Program-made: the position numbers and the translations under genes | In this document: positions 1-8,164 of the stretch, piece after piece | Position numbering within the stretch: position 1 is the stretch's first letter | Layout of the letters: each line of letters begins with the position of its first letter | Notes under the pieces: generated by a model | Databases searched by the model: none | The model's input: only the letters and a program-made list of their open reading frames with translations | What the model was told of the DNA's origin: nothing | DNA from: Marinobacter gudaonensis | GTDB lineage: Bacteria; Pseudomonadota; Gammaproteobacteria; Pseudomonadales; Oleiphilaceae | Length of the DNA stretch: 64,000 bases | Reading direction: 5' to 3' | NCBI RefSeq assembly: GCF_900115175.1 | Contig: NZ_FOYV01000004.1 | Coordinates: 76,868-140,867 of the forward strand

Positions 1-431
1 TGCATGTCGACGTTCCACTTAACGGAGTCGAATACAAAGAACTCAGGCTCAGGGCCGAACAGGGCACCATCGGCAATGCCGGTGGACTTCAGGTATTCCT
101 CGGCGCGACGGGCAACAGAGCGCGGATCACGCTCATAACCCTGCATGGTGGAGGGCTCCACAATGTTACAGGTAATGTTGACAGTCGTTTCTTCGGTGAA
201 CGGATCCAGAACGGAAGTTTCGTCATCCGGCATCAGGATCATGTCGGATTCGTTGATGCCTTTCCAACCGGCGATGGAGGAGCCGTCAAACATCTTGCCG
301 TCGGTGAAGAAGTCCTCGTCCACTTCGGTGGCGGGCAGAGTTACGTGCTGCTCTTTACCACGGCTGTCGGTGAAGCGCAGATCAACCCATTTGACTTCGT
401 GTTCTTTGATCAAATCAACTGTCTTGGACAT
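1..431 (-). CDS. glnA: Glutamine synthetase type I, N-terminal part (cut by window edge)
   Basis: This is the first 143 codons of glutamine synthetase, which makes glutamine from glutamate, ammonia and ATP in the cytosol. The N-terminal beta-grasp segment is visible, with [12 protein letters not shown] at residues 47-58, and the catalytic domain begins with [10 protein letters not shown] near residue 130. The ATG at 431 is preceded by a GGAG ribosome site (complement of 440-443) eight bases upstream. The rest of the gene lies outside the window. Transcription probably starts from the sigma-54 promoter at 587-602 under NtrC control. The adenylyltransferase that would modify this enzyme, GlnE, is encoded at 8165. 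Confidence 0.97.
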   Translation of the reverse strand, partial: MSKTVDLIKEHEVKWVDLRFTDSRGKEQHVTLPATEVDEDFFTDGKMFDGSSIAGWKGINESDMILMPDDETSVLDPFTEETTVNITCNIVEPSTMQGYERDPRSVARRAEEYLKSTGIADGALFGPEPEFFVFDSVKWNVDM

Positions 432-586
432 TGTGCATGCTCCGTTAGTTATACCGCACAGGCGGCTGCATTCATGTTCGTGGTGCCGGATCGCCCGCCC
501 TTGCGGGTTCCGATCGGTTTCTCAGGTTTGCGCAGCTTAGCAAATGCCAGTGACACTTACCTGCAAATTTCGGCTGATTTGGGTAA

Positions 587-602
587 AGCAAGGTGCTTGC
601 CA
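587..602 (-). promoter_or_regulatory. Sigma-54 (-24/-12) promoter of glnA
   Basis: Read on the minus strand the site is TGGCAAGCACCTTGCT, close to the sigma-54 consensus TGGCAC-N5-TTGCW. The invariant GG and GC are exactly ten bases apart. It points at glnA with a predicted leader of about 145 bases. NtrC-like sites lie about 100-115 bases upstream, a usual enhancer distance. Confidence 0.82.
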
Positions 603-686
603 ATTTTTGGGGCATGCTCCAGAACAGCGCAACTGCGAGGGTTTGGGGCATGGCGTCGGCGCCGAGCCAGAGTCAGTTACGCCTGG

Positions 687-716
687 CGCACCAAATCAGT
701 GCACTAACATGGTGCA
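687..716. promoter_or_regulatory. Two overlapping NtrC-type enhancer sites
   Basis: Positions 700-716 read TGCACTAACATGGTGCA, matching the NtrC consensus TGCACC-N5-GGTGCA with one mismatch. A second copy at 687-703, CGCACCAAATCAGTGCA, matches 10 of 12 specified bases. The two share the TGCA at 700-703, so their centres are 13 bp apart. Placement upstream of the sigma-54 promoter supports NtrC activation of glnA. Confidence 0.75.
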
Positions 717-1004
717 TTTATTGTTTGTATGCATCAAAAGAGTGCGGGGTGCGCGCCGTGGCAAGTTGGGTAAAGAATAGGCGTTTTTCTTCATATTAAC
801 GACACAGACTTTTCGATATACTGCGCGCCGCTTCATTTTCACCCTGCCTTTTTTTGATCCCGGATCGAAAAGTTCCGTGCAGGGCGCCGGGCAGTCAGTT
901 CCGGCGAATGAATTCATTTTACGGATTTGAGACGGCATGTGCCGGGGCCCTCCCCTGCGAACGACCTTCTCAGGTCATTGAGTGCATGCCGCAGGATACT
1001 TTTT

Positions 1005-2816
1005 GTGATTGAGAAACTTCGTAATATCGCCATCATCGCCCACGTCGACCATGGTAAAACCACTCTGGTAGACAAACTGCTTCGCCAGTCCGGCACCCTT
1101 GACCGCAAGGAACTTGAGAGCGAACGGGTCATGGACTCGAACGACCAGGAAAAAGAGCGGGGCATTACCATTCTGGCAAAGAACACCGCCCTGAAGTGGA
1201 ACGGTTACGACATCAACATTGTCGATACCCCGGGGCACGCAGACTTCGGTGGTGAGGTTGAGCGGGTGATGAGCATGGTGGATTGCGTGCTGCTGGTGGT
1301 GGATTCCATCGACGGCCCCATGCCCCAGACCCGCTTTGTTACCCAGAAGGCGTTTGCGGCCGGCCTGCGGCCGATCGTGGTGGTCAACAAGATCGACCGC
1401 CCGGGTGCCCGCCCGGACTGGGTGGTGGATCAGGTGTTTGACCTGTTCGATAACCTGGGTGCCACCGATGAGCAGCTGGACTTTCCGATCGTTTACGCCA
1501 GCGCCCTGAACGGTATTGCCGGCGTCGACCATGAAAACCTCGACGACAACATGGACGCCGTGTTCCAGGCGATTGTCGATCACGTGCCAGCCCCCAACGT
1601 GGACCTGGACGGCCCTTTCCAGATGCAGATTTCCCAGCTGGATTACAGCAGCTTCCTGGGTGTGATCGGCATTGGGCGTATCATGCGCGGCAAGATCAAG
1701 ACCAATTCCCCGGTGACGGCCATTGGCGCCAACGGCAAGAAGCGTAACGGCCGTATTCTCAAGATCATGGGCCATTTCGGCCTGCAACGGGTCGAGGTGG
1801 AAGAAGCTCAGGCTGGTGACATCGTCTGCGTCAGCGGTATGGACGAGCTGTTCATCTCCGATACCCTGTGCGATCCGTCCAATGTGGAAGCCCTGCCGGC
1901 CCTGACCGTGGACGAGCCCACGGTGTCCATGACCTTCCAGGTAAACGATTCACCGTTCGCCGGCAAGGAAGGCAAGTACGTGACCAGCCGCAACATCAAG
2001 GAACGTCTTGAGAAAGAGCTGCTGCACAACGTGGCCCTGCGGGTGGAAGAGGGTGATTCCGCCGACAAGTTCAAGGTGTCCGGTCGCGGCGAACTGCACC
2101 TGTCTGTTTTGATCGAAAACATGCGTCGCGAAAACTTCGAACTGGCCGTGGGCCGTCCTGAAGTGGTCATCAAGGAAGTGGATGGCGTCAAGCAGGAGCC
2201 CTACGAAAACGTGATCGTAGACATTGAAGAGCAGCATCAGGGGGCCGTGATGGAGCAGATGGGCCTGCGCAAGGGCGATCTGACCAACATGGTACCGGAT
2301 GGCAAGGGCCGCATGCGGCTGGATTACACCATCCCCGCTCGCGGGCTGATCGGTTTCCGGAACACCTTCCTGACCATGACCTCCGGTACCGGCATCCTGA
2401 CCTCTACCTTCAGCCACTATGGCCCGATCAAGGTGGGTGATGTGACCAGCCGCCAGAACGGTGTGCTGGTCTCCATGGCCACGGGTACCGCGCTGACTTA
2501 TTCCCTGGAAACCCTTCAGAGCCGTGGCAAGCTGTTCCTTGAGCCGGGCCAGGAAATCTACGAAGGGCAGCTGTGCGGCATTCACAGTCGCGACAACGAC
2601 CTGGTTGTTAACCCCACCAAGGCCAAGAAGCTCGACAACATGCGTGCCTCTGGCAAGGATGAGGTGATTGGCCTGGTGCCCCCGATCAAGTACACGCTGG
2701 AACAGGCTCTGGAGTTTATTGATGACGATGAGCTGGTCGAGGTAACCCCGAAATCGATCCGGCTCCGGAAAAAGCTCCTGACCGAAAACGAGCGCAAGCG
2801 GGCCAACAAGAAGTAA
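1005..2816 (+). CDS. typA: Ribosome-associated GTPase TypA/BipA
   Basis: TypA/BipA is a translational GTPase related to EF-G and LepA that helps 50S assembly and stress or cold growth. Residues 12-20 hold the P-loop AHVDHGKTT, residues 74-78 the DTPGH motif, and NKID follows near 130; EF-G-like domains and the BipA C-terminal domain complete 603 residues, the usual length. I chose the GTG at 1005 because it gives the family's normal start ([15 protein letters not shown]) and has AGGA eight bases upstream. A longer reading from 927 adds 26 residues that the family lacks. A strong terminator follows. Confidence 0.96.
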   Translation: MIEKLRNIAIIAHVDHGKTTLVDKLLRQSGTLDRKELESERVMDSNDQEKERGITILAKNTALKWNGYDINIVDTPGHADFGGEVERVMSMVDCVLLVVDSIDGPMPQTRFVTQKAFAAGLRPIVVVNKIDRPGARPDWVVDQVFDLFDNLGATDEQLDFPIVYASALNGIAGVDHENLDDNMDAVFQAIVDHVPAPNVDLDGPFQMQISQLDYSSFLGVIGIGRIMRGKIKTNSPVTAIGANGKKRNGRILKIMGHFGLQRVEVEEAQAGDIVCVSGMDELFISDTLCDPSNVEALPALTVDEPTVSMTFQVNDSPFAGKEGKYVTSRNIKERLEKELLHNVALRVEEGDSADKFKVSGRGELHLSVLIENMRRENFELAVGRPEVVIKEVDGVKQEPYENVIVDIEEQHQGAVMEQMGLRKGDLTNMVPDGKGRMRLDYTIPARGLIGFRNTFLTMTSGTGILTSTFSHYGPIKVGDVTSRQNGVLVSMATGTALTYSLETLQSRGKLFLEPGQEIYEGQLCGIHSRDNDLVVNPTKAKKLDNMRASGKDEVIGLVPPIKYTLEQALEFIDDDELVEVTPKSIRLRKKLLTENERKRANKK

Positions 2817-2834
2817 GGTCTGCACTGTGTCTAC

Positions 2835-2867
2835 AAGGCCGGATGTTTTCAGCATCCGGCCTTTTTT
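2835..2867 (+). terminator. Rho-independent terminator after typA
   Basis: Eleven-base stem AAGGCCGGATG (2835-2845) pairs across a seven-base loop with the right arm up to 2863 and is followed by T residues up to 2867. It ends the typA transcript before the next gene. Confidence 0.9.
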
Positions 2868-2952
2868 ATGGGTGCCTGCGTGATTGTCCCTTTCCGGCAG
2901 CTATCGGCTAAACTCCCGTTAAAATCCTTTCTTTCTCTTGTCGGAGTGTCCG

Positions 2953-3915
2953 ATGCTCACCCTGTACCCTGAACTCAAGCCCAACGCCCAGCACCGGCTG
3001 GCCGTGGAGCCGCCCCACGAACTGTACGTGGAGGAAAGCGGCAATCCCGACGGCATTCCAGTGCTGGTGGTTCACGGTGGCCCGGGTGGGGGCTGCGAGG
3101 ACTATCATCGCCGGTTTTTCGACGCTGAGCGGTTCCGGATTATCCTCATGGATCAGCGAGGGGCGGGACGGTCGACTCCGCTGGCGGAGCTGCAAGGCAA
3201 CAGTACTGACCGACTCATTGAAGACATGGAAGCGGTGCGCGCGTTTCTCGGGGTGGACCAGTGGCTGCTGTTCGGTGGCAGCTGGGGGTCGACACTGAGT
3301 CTGGTCTACGCCCAGACGCATCCGGAGCGTGTCCTCGGGCTGGTGTTGAGGGGAATTTTCCTCTGTCGTCCGAGAGATATCCAGTGGTTCTACCAGGACG
3401 GTGCCAGCCGCGTGTTTCCGGATTACTGGGCGGATTTCGAAGCGCCCATTCCTGAGCATGAGCGCGCGGATATGGTATCGGCTTATTACCGCCGTCTTAC
3501 CAGCGCCAACGAGCTGGAGCAGATTCAGGCCGCCAAGGCGTGGTCGGTCTGGGAGGGGCGATGCGCCACCCTGCACCCCAATCCCCGGGTTGTCGAGCAT
3601 TTCGGTCACCCGCACGTGGCAATTGCGCTGGCCCGCATTGAATGCCACTACTTCATGAACAATGCCTTTCTCGAGCCGGACCAGATTGTCAGGGATGCTG
3701 CGCGCCTCGCCGACATCCCCGGCATTATCGTGCACGGTCGCTATGACATGGTGTGCCCGCTGGAGAACGCCATTGCCCTCAGTCAGGCATGGCCGCAAGC
3801 CGAGCTGCAGATCATCCGGGATGCGGGCCATTCTGCGTCTGAGCCCGCCATCGTCGATGCCCTGATGCGTGGCGTGGAGTCCGTTGTGGCAAAAACGGGA
3901 AAAAGTGTCGGCTGA
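2953..3915 (+). CDS. pip: Proline iminopeptidase (alpha/beta hydrolase, peptidase S33)
   Basis: The enzyme removes N-terminal proline from peptides in the cytoplasm. The sequence shows HGGPGGG at residues 41-47 (oxyanion hole), DQRGAGRS near 67-74, and the nucleophile elbow GGSWGS with Ser110. Late in the protein GRYDMVCP supplies the acid and DAGHSASEP the histidine. At 320 residues it has the family's normal length. The ATG at 2953 has GGAG (2943-2946) six bases upstream; an in-frame TTG at 2938 is less likely. dtd follows 92 bases downstream on the same strand. Confidence 0.94.
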   Translation: MLTLYPELKPNAQHRLAVEPPHELYVEESGNPDGIPVLVVHGGPGGGCEDYHRRFFDAERFRIILMDQRGAGRSTPLAELQGNSTDRLIEDMEAVRAFLGVDQWLLFGGSWGSTLSLVYAQTHPERVLGLVLRGIFLCRPRDIQWFYQDGASRVFPDYWADFEAPIPEHERADMVSAYYRRLTSANELEQIQAAKAWSVWEGRCATLHPNPRVVEHFGHPHVAIALARIECHYFMNNAFLEPDQIVRDAARLADIPGIIVHGRYDMVCPLENAIALSQAWPQAELQIIRDAGHSASEPAIVDALMRGVESVVAKTGKSVG

Positions 3916-4007
3916 TTCTCGCTTTCGGGGTTGCGGCCGGACATTACCGCCGATACACTTTTCCGCCATTGAGAACATCTCTCGTTCACGCCACCCCAAG
4001 GAAGTTG

Positions 4008-4454
4008 ATGAAAGGGCTGATTCAGCGCGTTACGGAAGCCAGTGTTACCGTCGATAGCGAACGGGTTGCCTCCATCGGCGACGGTTTACTGCTGCTACTC
4101 GGCGTCGACAGGGACGATGGTGAGAACGAGGTGCGGGAATTATGCCGGAAGGTCATTGCTTACCGAGTGTTTCCCGATGAATCCGGTCGTATGAACCACA
4201 GTCTCGCCGACACAGATGGCGCTCTCCTTGTGGTTCCCCAGTTCACGCTTTCAGCCGATACCTCCTCCGGCACCCGTGCGAGCTTCTCCCGTGCGGCGGC
4301 CCCGCAGCGTGCAAGAACCCTGTTTGAGGCTTTCGTGGCAGAGGCCCGGGATTCGCTTGGCTCTGACAAGGTGGGCGCAGGTGTTTTCGGCGCAGACATG
4401 AAGGTTGGGTTGGTAAACGATGGGCCGGTGACTTTTCTGCTTGAAGCGGGTTGA
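4008..4454 (+). CDS. dtd: D-aminoacyl-tRNA deacylase
   Basis: Dtd hydrolyses D-amino acids mischarged onto tRNA (D-Tyr-tRNA among others), a cytosolic proofreading step. The protein begins MKGLIQRVTEASV, has the active-site motif SADTSSGTRASF with the conserved SxxxGxR pattern, and ends with the family's NDGPVTFLLE. It is 148 residues, normal for the family. The ATG at 4008 follows AAGGAA at 3998-4003; a longer reading from 3969 adds 13 residues not found in relatives. It may be cotranscribed with pip. Confidence 0.96.
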   Translation: MKGLIQRVTEASVTVDSERVASIGDGLLLLLGVDRDDGENEVRELCRKVIAYRVFPDESGRMNHSLADTDGALLVVPQFTLSADTSSGTRASFSRAAAPQRARTLFEAFVAEARDSLGSDKVGAGVFGADMKVGLVNDGPVTFLLEAG

Positions 4455-4790
4455 TGCTGCAAAGACCTTTGCACCAATTTCGGGCACAGCGGTGTGTGTG
4501 GCGTTGAAGTAGTGCACGAATTGGCTGGCTCGTCGCTGATTCGTTGATACGGCGGTACGATTTTTGGTTTATATTTCTGATATGAAAGGTTTTTTTAAGG
4601 CTTGGCCCCGGAATTGAAACACATGTGTCACAAGCAGTTTCAGGGGGTTCGGGCATAAGAGCGGCCCACGCAGATGCTAAACGAACTAAAAACGCCGACT
4701 TAAAAATTTGCAAAAGACGATTGGTTGTATTAAAACACGGTTATCACACAGAGCTTGAAGAAAGATCTGTAAGTGTTTGAGCTGTATAGA

Positions 4791-4811
4791 CCTGACATTT
4801 GTCGGGTTTTT
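4791..4811 (+). terminator. Short intrinsic terminator with no obvious upstream gene
   Basis: CCTGAC (4791-4796) pairs with GTCGGG (4801-4806), including one G-T pair, across ATTT, then five T residues. It sits about 335 bases past the dtd stop and about 150 before the porin start, so it may end a small RNA or a long dtd transcript. Confidence 0.5.
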
Positions 4812-4837
4812 CAGAAAAAGAAGAAAAGTTACTTCGA

Positions 4838-4853
4838 TGTCACAAAAATGACA
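4838..4853. promoter_or_regulatory. Inverted repeat upstream of the porin, possible operator
   Basis: TGTCA-N6-TGACA is a perfect five-base inverted repeat around CAAAAA, about 110 bases before the porin start. The half-sites resemble Pho-box TGTCA units but are inverted rather than direct, so I do not name a regulator. Confidence 0.3.
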
Positions 4854-4962
4854 CAGAGGTAATGCAGAATCGGCCTCATCCAGCCTGACTGGTGATGCCT
4901 TAAAAAATCGGGATAAGAACCCGTCGCTAAAACCTGAGTTAACTCAAAAAGGAAGACGCAAC

Positions 4963-5970
4963 ATGAAAAAAACGCTCATCGCATCTGCTATTGCAGCCGC
5001 TACCTTCTCCGGTTCTGCGCTGGCCCAGATGGATATGTCTGCTTCCGAGCTGGCTGCCAAGATGGACTCCATGCCGCAGGTTTACGGCAACATCCAGCTG
5101 GTTGTTGCTCACAGTGATGTTGAAAACGGCGAATCTGAGCTGGGCCACTACGACAACGGTTCCACCATCGGTGTGAAGCACGACCACGTACTGGCTCCGG
5201 GCATCACCGGCTTCTTCAAGGCCGAGCTGGAGTTCGACGCAGACCAAAAGGCTGGCAATGGCGGTCTGAACGCGTTTGACGAAGCCTACATTGGTGTTCG
5301 TGGCGACAGCTTTGGCCAGATCTGGGTTGGTTCTGACGATTCCACTTATGAGAGTGCGATCGACGAAATCGCCAACTACTACGAGTACGCGTCACTCAAC
5401 CTGAGCAATGACAACTACTACGACACTGGTGAAGGCGACCTGATCCAGTACAGCTCTCCGAGCTTCGGTGGCCTGCAGCTGCACGGCGCTGTTCAGGTAA
5501 ACGGTGACGGTGACAACAACGGTGAGAAATCTTATCCGTATCAGCTGGCCGCCACTTACGCTGTAGACGCGTTTGAACTGGCCGTGGCTATGGACTCCAA
5601 CGATGGTGACTTCGCTTACTCAAGCGACACTGACCTCAGCGTCAACAACGAGAACACCTACGGTGTGCGTGGCAGCTACACAGCTGGCGATCTGCGCGTT
5701 ACCGCTCAGTACCAGACCCGTAAGGACGTTGGCGACGTGTGGGGCCTGTTCGGTGGTTACTCCATGGGCGCGAACACCTTCGCTCTGTCCTACGAGTTCG
5801 CCGAGGCTGACAACACCAACGCCGAAACCTCAACCATCACTGCTCAAGCTCTGCATAACCTGTCTGACAACATGTACGTCTATGTTGAGGGTTATCTGAA
5901 CAACGCTGACAGCGGTGCTGCCGACGTTGATACAACTGATCTCGCGATCGGCGGTGTTTACTACTTCTGA
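4963..5970 (+). CDS. Gram-negative trimeric porin
   Basis: This is an outer membrane diffusion porin of the general Gram-negative porin family. A signal peptide with cleavage after ALA (about residue 21, SGSALAQ) is followed by alternating beta-strand segments such as QVYGNIQLVV and GFFKAELEFD, and by an acidic, Asn/Asp-rich loop pattern. The last residues GGVYYF end in the terminal phenylalanine used by the BAM machinery. Its 335 residues fit a 16-strand porin. Substrate specificity cannot be read from the sequence. The start has AAGGAAG upstream. A strong terminator and a long AT-rich leader suggest a highly expressed monocistronic gene. Confidence 0.9.
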   Translation: MKKTLIASAIAAATFSGSALAQMDMSASELAAKMDSMPQVYGNIQLVVAHSDVENGESELGHYDNGSTIGVKHDHVLAPGITGFFKAELEFDADQKAGNGGLNAFDEAYIGVRGDSFGQIWVGSDDSTYESAIDEIANYYEYASLNLSNDNYYDTGEGDLIQYSSPSFGGLQLHGAVQVNGDGDNNGEKSYPYQLAATYAVDAFELAVAMDSNDGDFAYSSDTDLSVNNENTYGVRGSYTAGDLRVTAQYQTRKDVGDVWGLFGGYSMGANTFALSYEFAEADNTNAETSTITAQALHNLSDNMYVYVEGYLNNADSGAADVDTTDLAIGGVYYF

Positions 5971-6000
5971 TCAGCTAACCAGCTAATCTAGTAGTATGAA

Positions 6001-6029
6001 AACCGGCGACCTTCGGGTCGCCGGTTTTT
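6001..6029 (+). terminator. Rho-independent terminator after the porin
   Basis: An eleven-base stem AACCGGCGACC closes on a TTCG tetraloop (6012-6015) and is followed by five T residues. It is one of the strongest terminators in the window. Confidence 0.95.
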
Positions 6030-6060
6030 GCGTTTATACAACCCGCAACAGGCTCTAGTG

Positions 6061-6927
6061 ATGGCGACGGAACTGGAAATCAAACTGAGTGTCTCGGAGC
6101 ATGCCCAGGAGCAGGCCGTTCAATGGCTCGCCGGGCGGACTGACGTGCATTCCGGTAAAACCATGGATCTGGTCAATCGGTATTTCGATACACCCGACGG
6201 AGTGCTCAACCGCTCGAAAGCAGCGTTGCGGATTCGCAAGGCCGGCGATGCCTTTATCCAGACCCTGAAAACCCGGGGCGAGTTTGTTAACGGTGCCCAT
6301 GCCCGTGAGGAGTGGGAATGGCTGCTGGATGGCCCGGATCTCGATCTTGACCTGCTGGCCAACACGCCTTTGCATCACGCGCTGGACCTCAGCGAACTGG
6401 GCGTCGTGTTTGAAACCAATTTCCAGCGCCGGATCTTCTGGTTGCAACAGGATGCCGGCATGATCGAAGTGGCGGTGGACTCCGGTTTTATCCTGGCTGG
6501 CGACGAGCGCATGCCACTGCACGAAATCGAGTTTGAGCTGAAATCCGGGTCCCCGGAAAGCCTGGTGAACGCGGCGCTGGCACTGGCGGACGAGGTGCCC
6601 GTATTCCTCAATCTCGTCAGCAAGGCCGAACAGGGTTACTGGCTGGCCGGTCTGTATCATCCTCGGCTGGAGGGTGAGCACGAGAGGCTGTCGGTAACAG
6701 AGTACCTCAAGGCGCTAGGGCATGGCTGGTTGCTGGATAAACCGGTGCCAACCCAGATGCTGGACCTGTCGCGGGTAGCGGGTGCCGCAGAGGCCGCAGG
6801 CTGCTCGGAACTATGGCGCCAGGTGAATGATGAGCTTTCCCGCGGCGTTCTGGTTCGGGAGTTTGCGGAACGCGCCACGCTTATGGGCCGGCTGCAGCTG
6901 CAGTTGGCCGCTGTGGGTCAGGGGTGA
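6061..6927 (+). CDS. CYTH-domain inorganic triphosphatase (YgiF-like, no full CHAD)
   Basis: CYTH proteins form a tunnel that binds triphosphate with metal ions; E. coli YgiF hydrolyses inorganic triphosphate. The signature ExExK is ELEIK at residues 4-8, followed by the conserved RYFDTPD, RIRKAGDAFIQTLKT and EIEFELKSG segments. The CYTH fold takes about the first 200 of 288 residues. E. coli YgiF is about 430 residues with a C-terminal CHAD domain; here only a short remnant follows. In E. coli ygiF is directly upstream of glnE; here a potassium channel gene on the opposite strand lies between them. The start at 6061 lacks a strong ribosome site; GTG at 6058 is possible. Confidence 0.85.
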   Translation: MATELEIKLSVSEHAQEQAVQWLAGRTDVHSGKTMDLVNRYFDTPDGVLNRSKAALRIRKAGDAFIQTLKTRGEFVNGAHAREEWEWLLDGPDLDLDLLANTPLHHALDLSELGVVFETNFQRRIFWLQQDAGMIEVAVDSGFILAGDERMPLHEIEFELKSGSPESLVNAALALADEVPVFLNLVSKAEQGYWLAGLYHPRLEGEHERLSVTEYLKALGHGWLLDKPVPTQMLDLSRVAGAAEAAGCSELWRQVNDELSRGVLVREFAERATLMGRLQLQLAAVGQG

Positions 6928-8084
6928 GCGTTTTCTTCGTCCGCGTCTTTACCGGCGCCGCTGTGGGCTTGCCATTGTTTCAGGAAGGCGCGATGACGCT
7001 CCAGCGCCTCTTTGACCGCGTCCACATCGGGCGTCTCCGCGGATTTCACCAGCACGATTAAGCCCTTGCCTTCAATTTCCCGATCGGTCGGTGGATGACA
7101 GATGACCTCGTTATCGTCATCGATATACGCGAGGGCCGTGCCGATGCCGTGACGCACCAGTGCGCTGACAATGTCGGCCCAGTTAAGGTCGTCGAGGGTG
7201 AGATCGTACCGGTGCGGGTGATCATGCTCGTAGTTGAACATGTCTTCCAGCACTTTCTCGGAACCAGGTGCCACCACCGAGCGAACCATGATTTCCGGGT
7301 AGGTGCGGACAGGGCGGATAATGGTTCTCACACCCAGCATCTTGAATCGTCCACGGTTCTCGTCGTTAACGCATTCCACGATGGTTCGGTTGCCCAGGTT
7401 CAGCTCGGTGAGTCGGTGGGCAATGTCAAACGTCAGGCTGTCCGAGTAAGGATCCGCCTCATCGGCGGCCAGAACGATGACATGTCTGGCACTGCCCGCG
7501 TGAACCGCCTTCAATGATTCTGGTTCAAAGCCGGCACCGTGATAGTGCACAACACCGATGTCTGACAGCTCCGTCGGGAGGCCGTTCGGGAACTGGCGCG
7601 TCAGGATCATGATCGGGATGGTCTGGTAATCCGGAATCGAGCGAATCTGCGTGGCAAATCGCATGAAATACTGCTCGCCGCCACTTCTCGGTGTGTTGAT
7701 GATCACGATATGGTCATTCATTTTGTAGATCCACTTGCCCATCAGAATGCGTTCCCGGCGATAGAACCGGTACTCGATAAAGTCACTGACAATCAATGTC
7801 AGCAGGGTGATCGCGCCCACGAACATGATCAGTATGGTACTTAGCCGGCCTAACGTGGTCTTGGGGGCGAAGTCGCCATAGCCCACCGTGGACACCGTGG
7901 TCATGGTGATCCACACCGATTCGAAAAGGCTCAGGCCCTCAACCGCCCAGATCACCAGTATCTGGAGGGTAAGAAGTCCGGCCAGCAGCAGGAACAGGCG
8001 CTTCATGCGCTCGCGGATCAGGCTGCCCATGGGCAGGTGAGAGCCCTGATGTTCCGGATTGAGGGGGCGGCGGTTTCGCTGCAT
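6918..8084 (-). CDS. Two-TM potassium channel with TrkA-N (RCK) domain
   Basis: This is an inner membrane potassium channel subunit expected to act as a tetramer. TM1 spans about residues 29-47, the selectivity filter TVGYGD is at 66-71, and TM2 spans about 80-100. The remaining cytoplasmic part is an RCK/TrkA-N domain (IVIINTPRSG, HVIVLAADEADPYSDS) and a C-terminal ligand domain, a layout like MthK or KCH-type channels. The length is 388 residues; Met19 and Met27 are alternative starts. Its 3' end overlaps that of the CYTH gene by 10 bp, tail to tail. It diverges from glnE across 80 bases. The ligand that gates it is not evident. Confidence 0.9.
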   Translation of the reverse strand: MQRNRRPLNPEHQGSHLPMGSLIRERMKRLFLLLAGLLTLQILVIWAVEGLSLFESVWITMTTVSTVGYGDFAPKTTLGRLSTILIMFVGAITLLTLIVSDFIEYRFYRRERILMGKWIYKMNDHIVIINTPRSGGEQYFMRFATQIRSIPDYQTIPIMILTRQFPNGLPTELSDIGVVHYHGAGFEPESLKAVHAGSARHVIVLAADEADPYSDSLTFDIAHRLTELNLGNRTIVECVNDENRGRFKMLGVRTIIRPVRTYPEIMVRSVVAPGSEKVLEDMFNYEHDHPHRYDLTLDDLNWADIVSALVRHGIGTALAYIDDDNEVICHPPTDREIEGKGLIVLVKSAETPDVDAVKEALERHRAFLKQWQAHSGAGKDADEENAHP

Positions 8085-8164
8085 CCGTCTGTTCAGCCTG
8101 TTCAGTTGCGGTAGAGTAGGGTATAGAGTACCGGAAATATAACAGAGGAACAGGGGGTTGCATT

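Larger units (their letters stand above)
432..1004. other. glnA/typA divergent intergenic region
   Basis: No protein gene is credible in these 573 bases. The left part carries the glnA leader, its -24/-12 promoter and two NtrC-type sites (listed separately). Towards typA there is a fair -10 hexamer TATACT at 817-822, but no convincing -35 box, so the typA promoter stays uncertain. Confidence 0.6.
4455..4962. other. dtd-porin intergenic region, possible small RNA
   Basis: These 508 bases contain no convincing protein gene. The composition is clearly more AT-rich than the flanking genes. It holds a hairpin followed by T residues at 4791-4811 and an inverted repeat at 4838-4853, both listed separately. 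The porin promoter must lie downstream of the hairpin, between about 4812 and 4940. Confidence 0.5.

Noticed and set aside
927..1004. Upstream extension of typA to ATG-like start at 927
   Set aside because: The 26 extra residues do not match the family, and GTG 1005 has a good ribosome site.
1950..2855. Open frames on the minus strand across typA (975-1787 and 1950-2855)
   Set aside because: They mirror the typA codon pattern, have no recognisable domains, and one runs through the typA terminator.
2908..3999. Open frame of 363 codons antisense to the proline iminopeptidase
   Set aside because: Shadow of a well supported gene, with no family similarity.
4243..4713. Minus-strand frame overlapping dtd and extending into the porin upstream gap
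   Set aside because: Most of it is antisense to dtd; the remainder has no ribosome site and no recognisable protein features.
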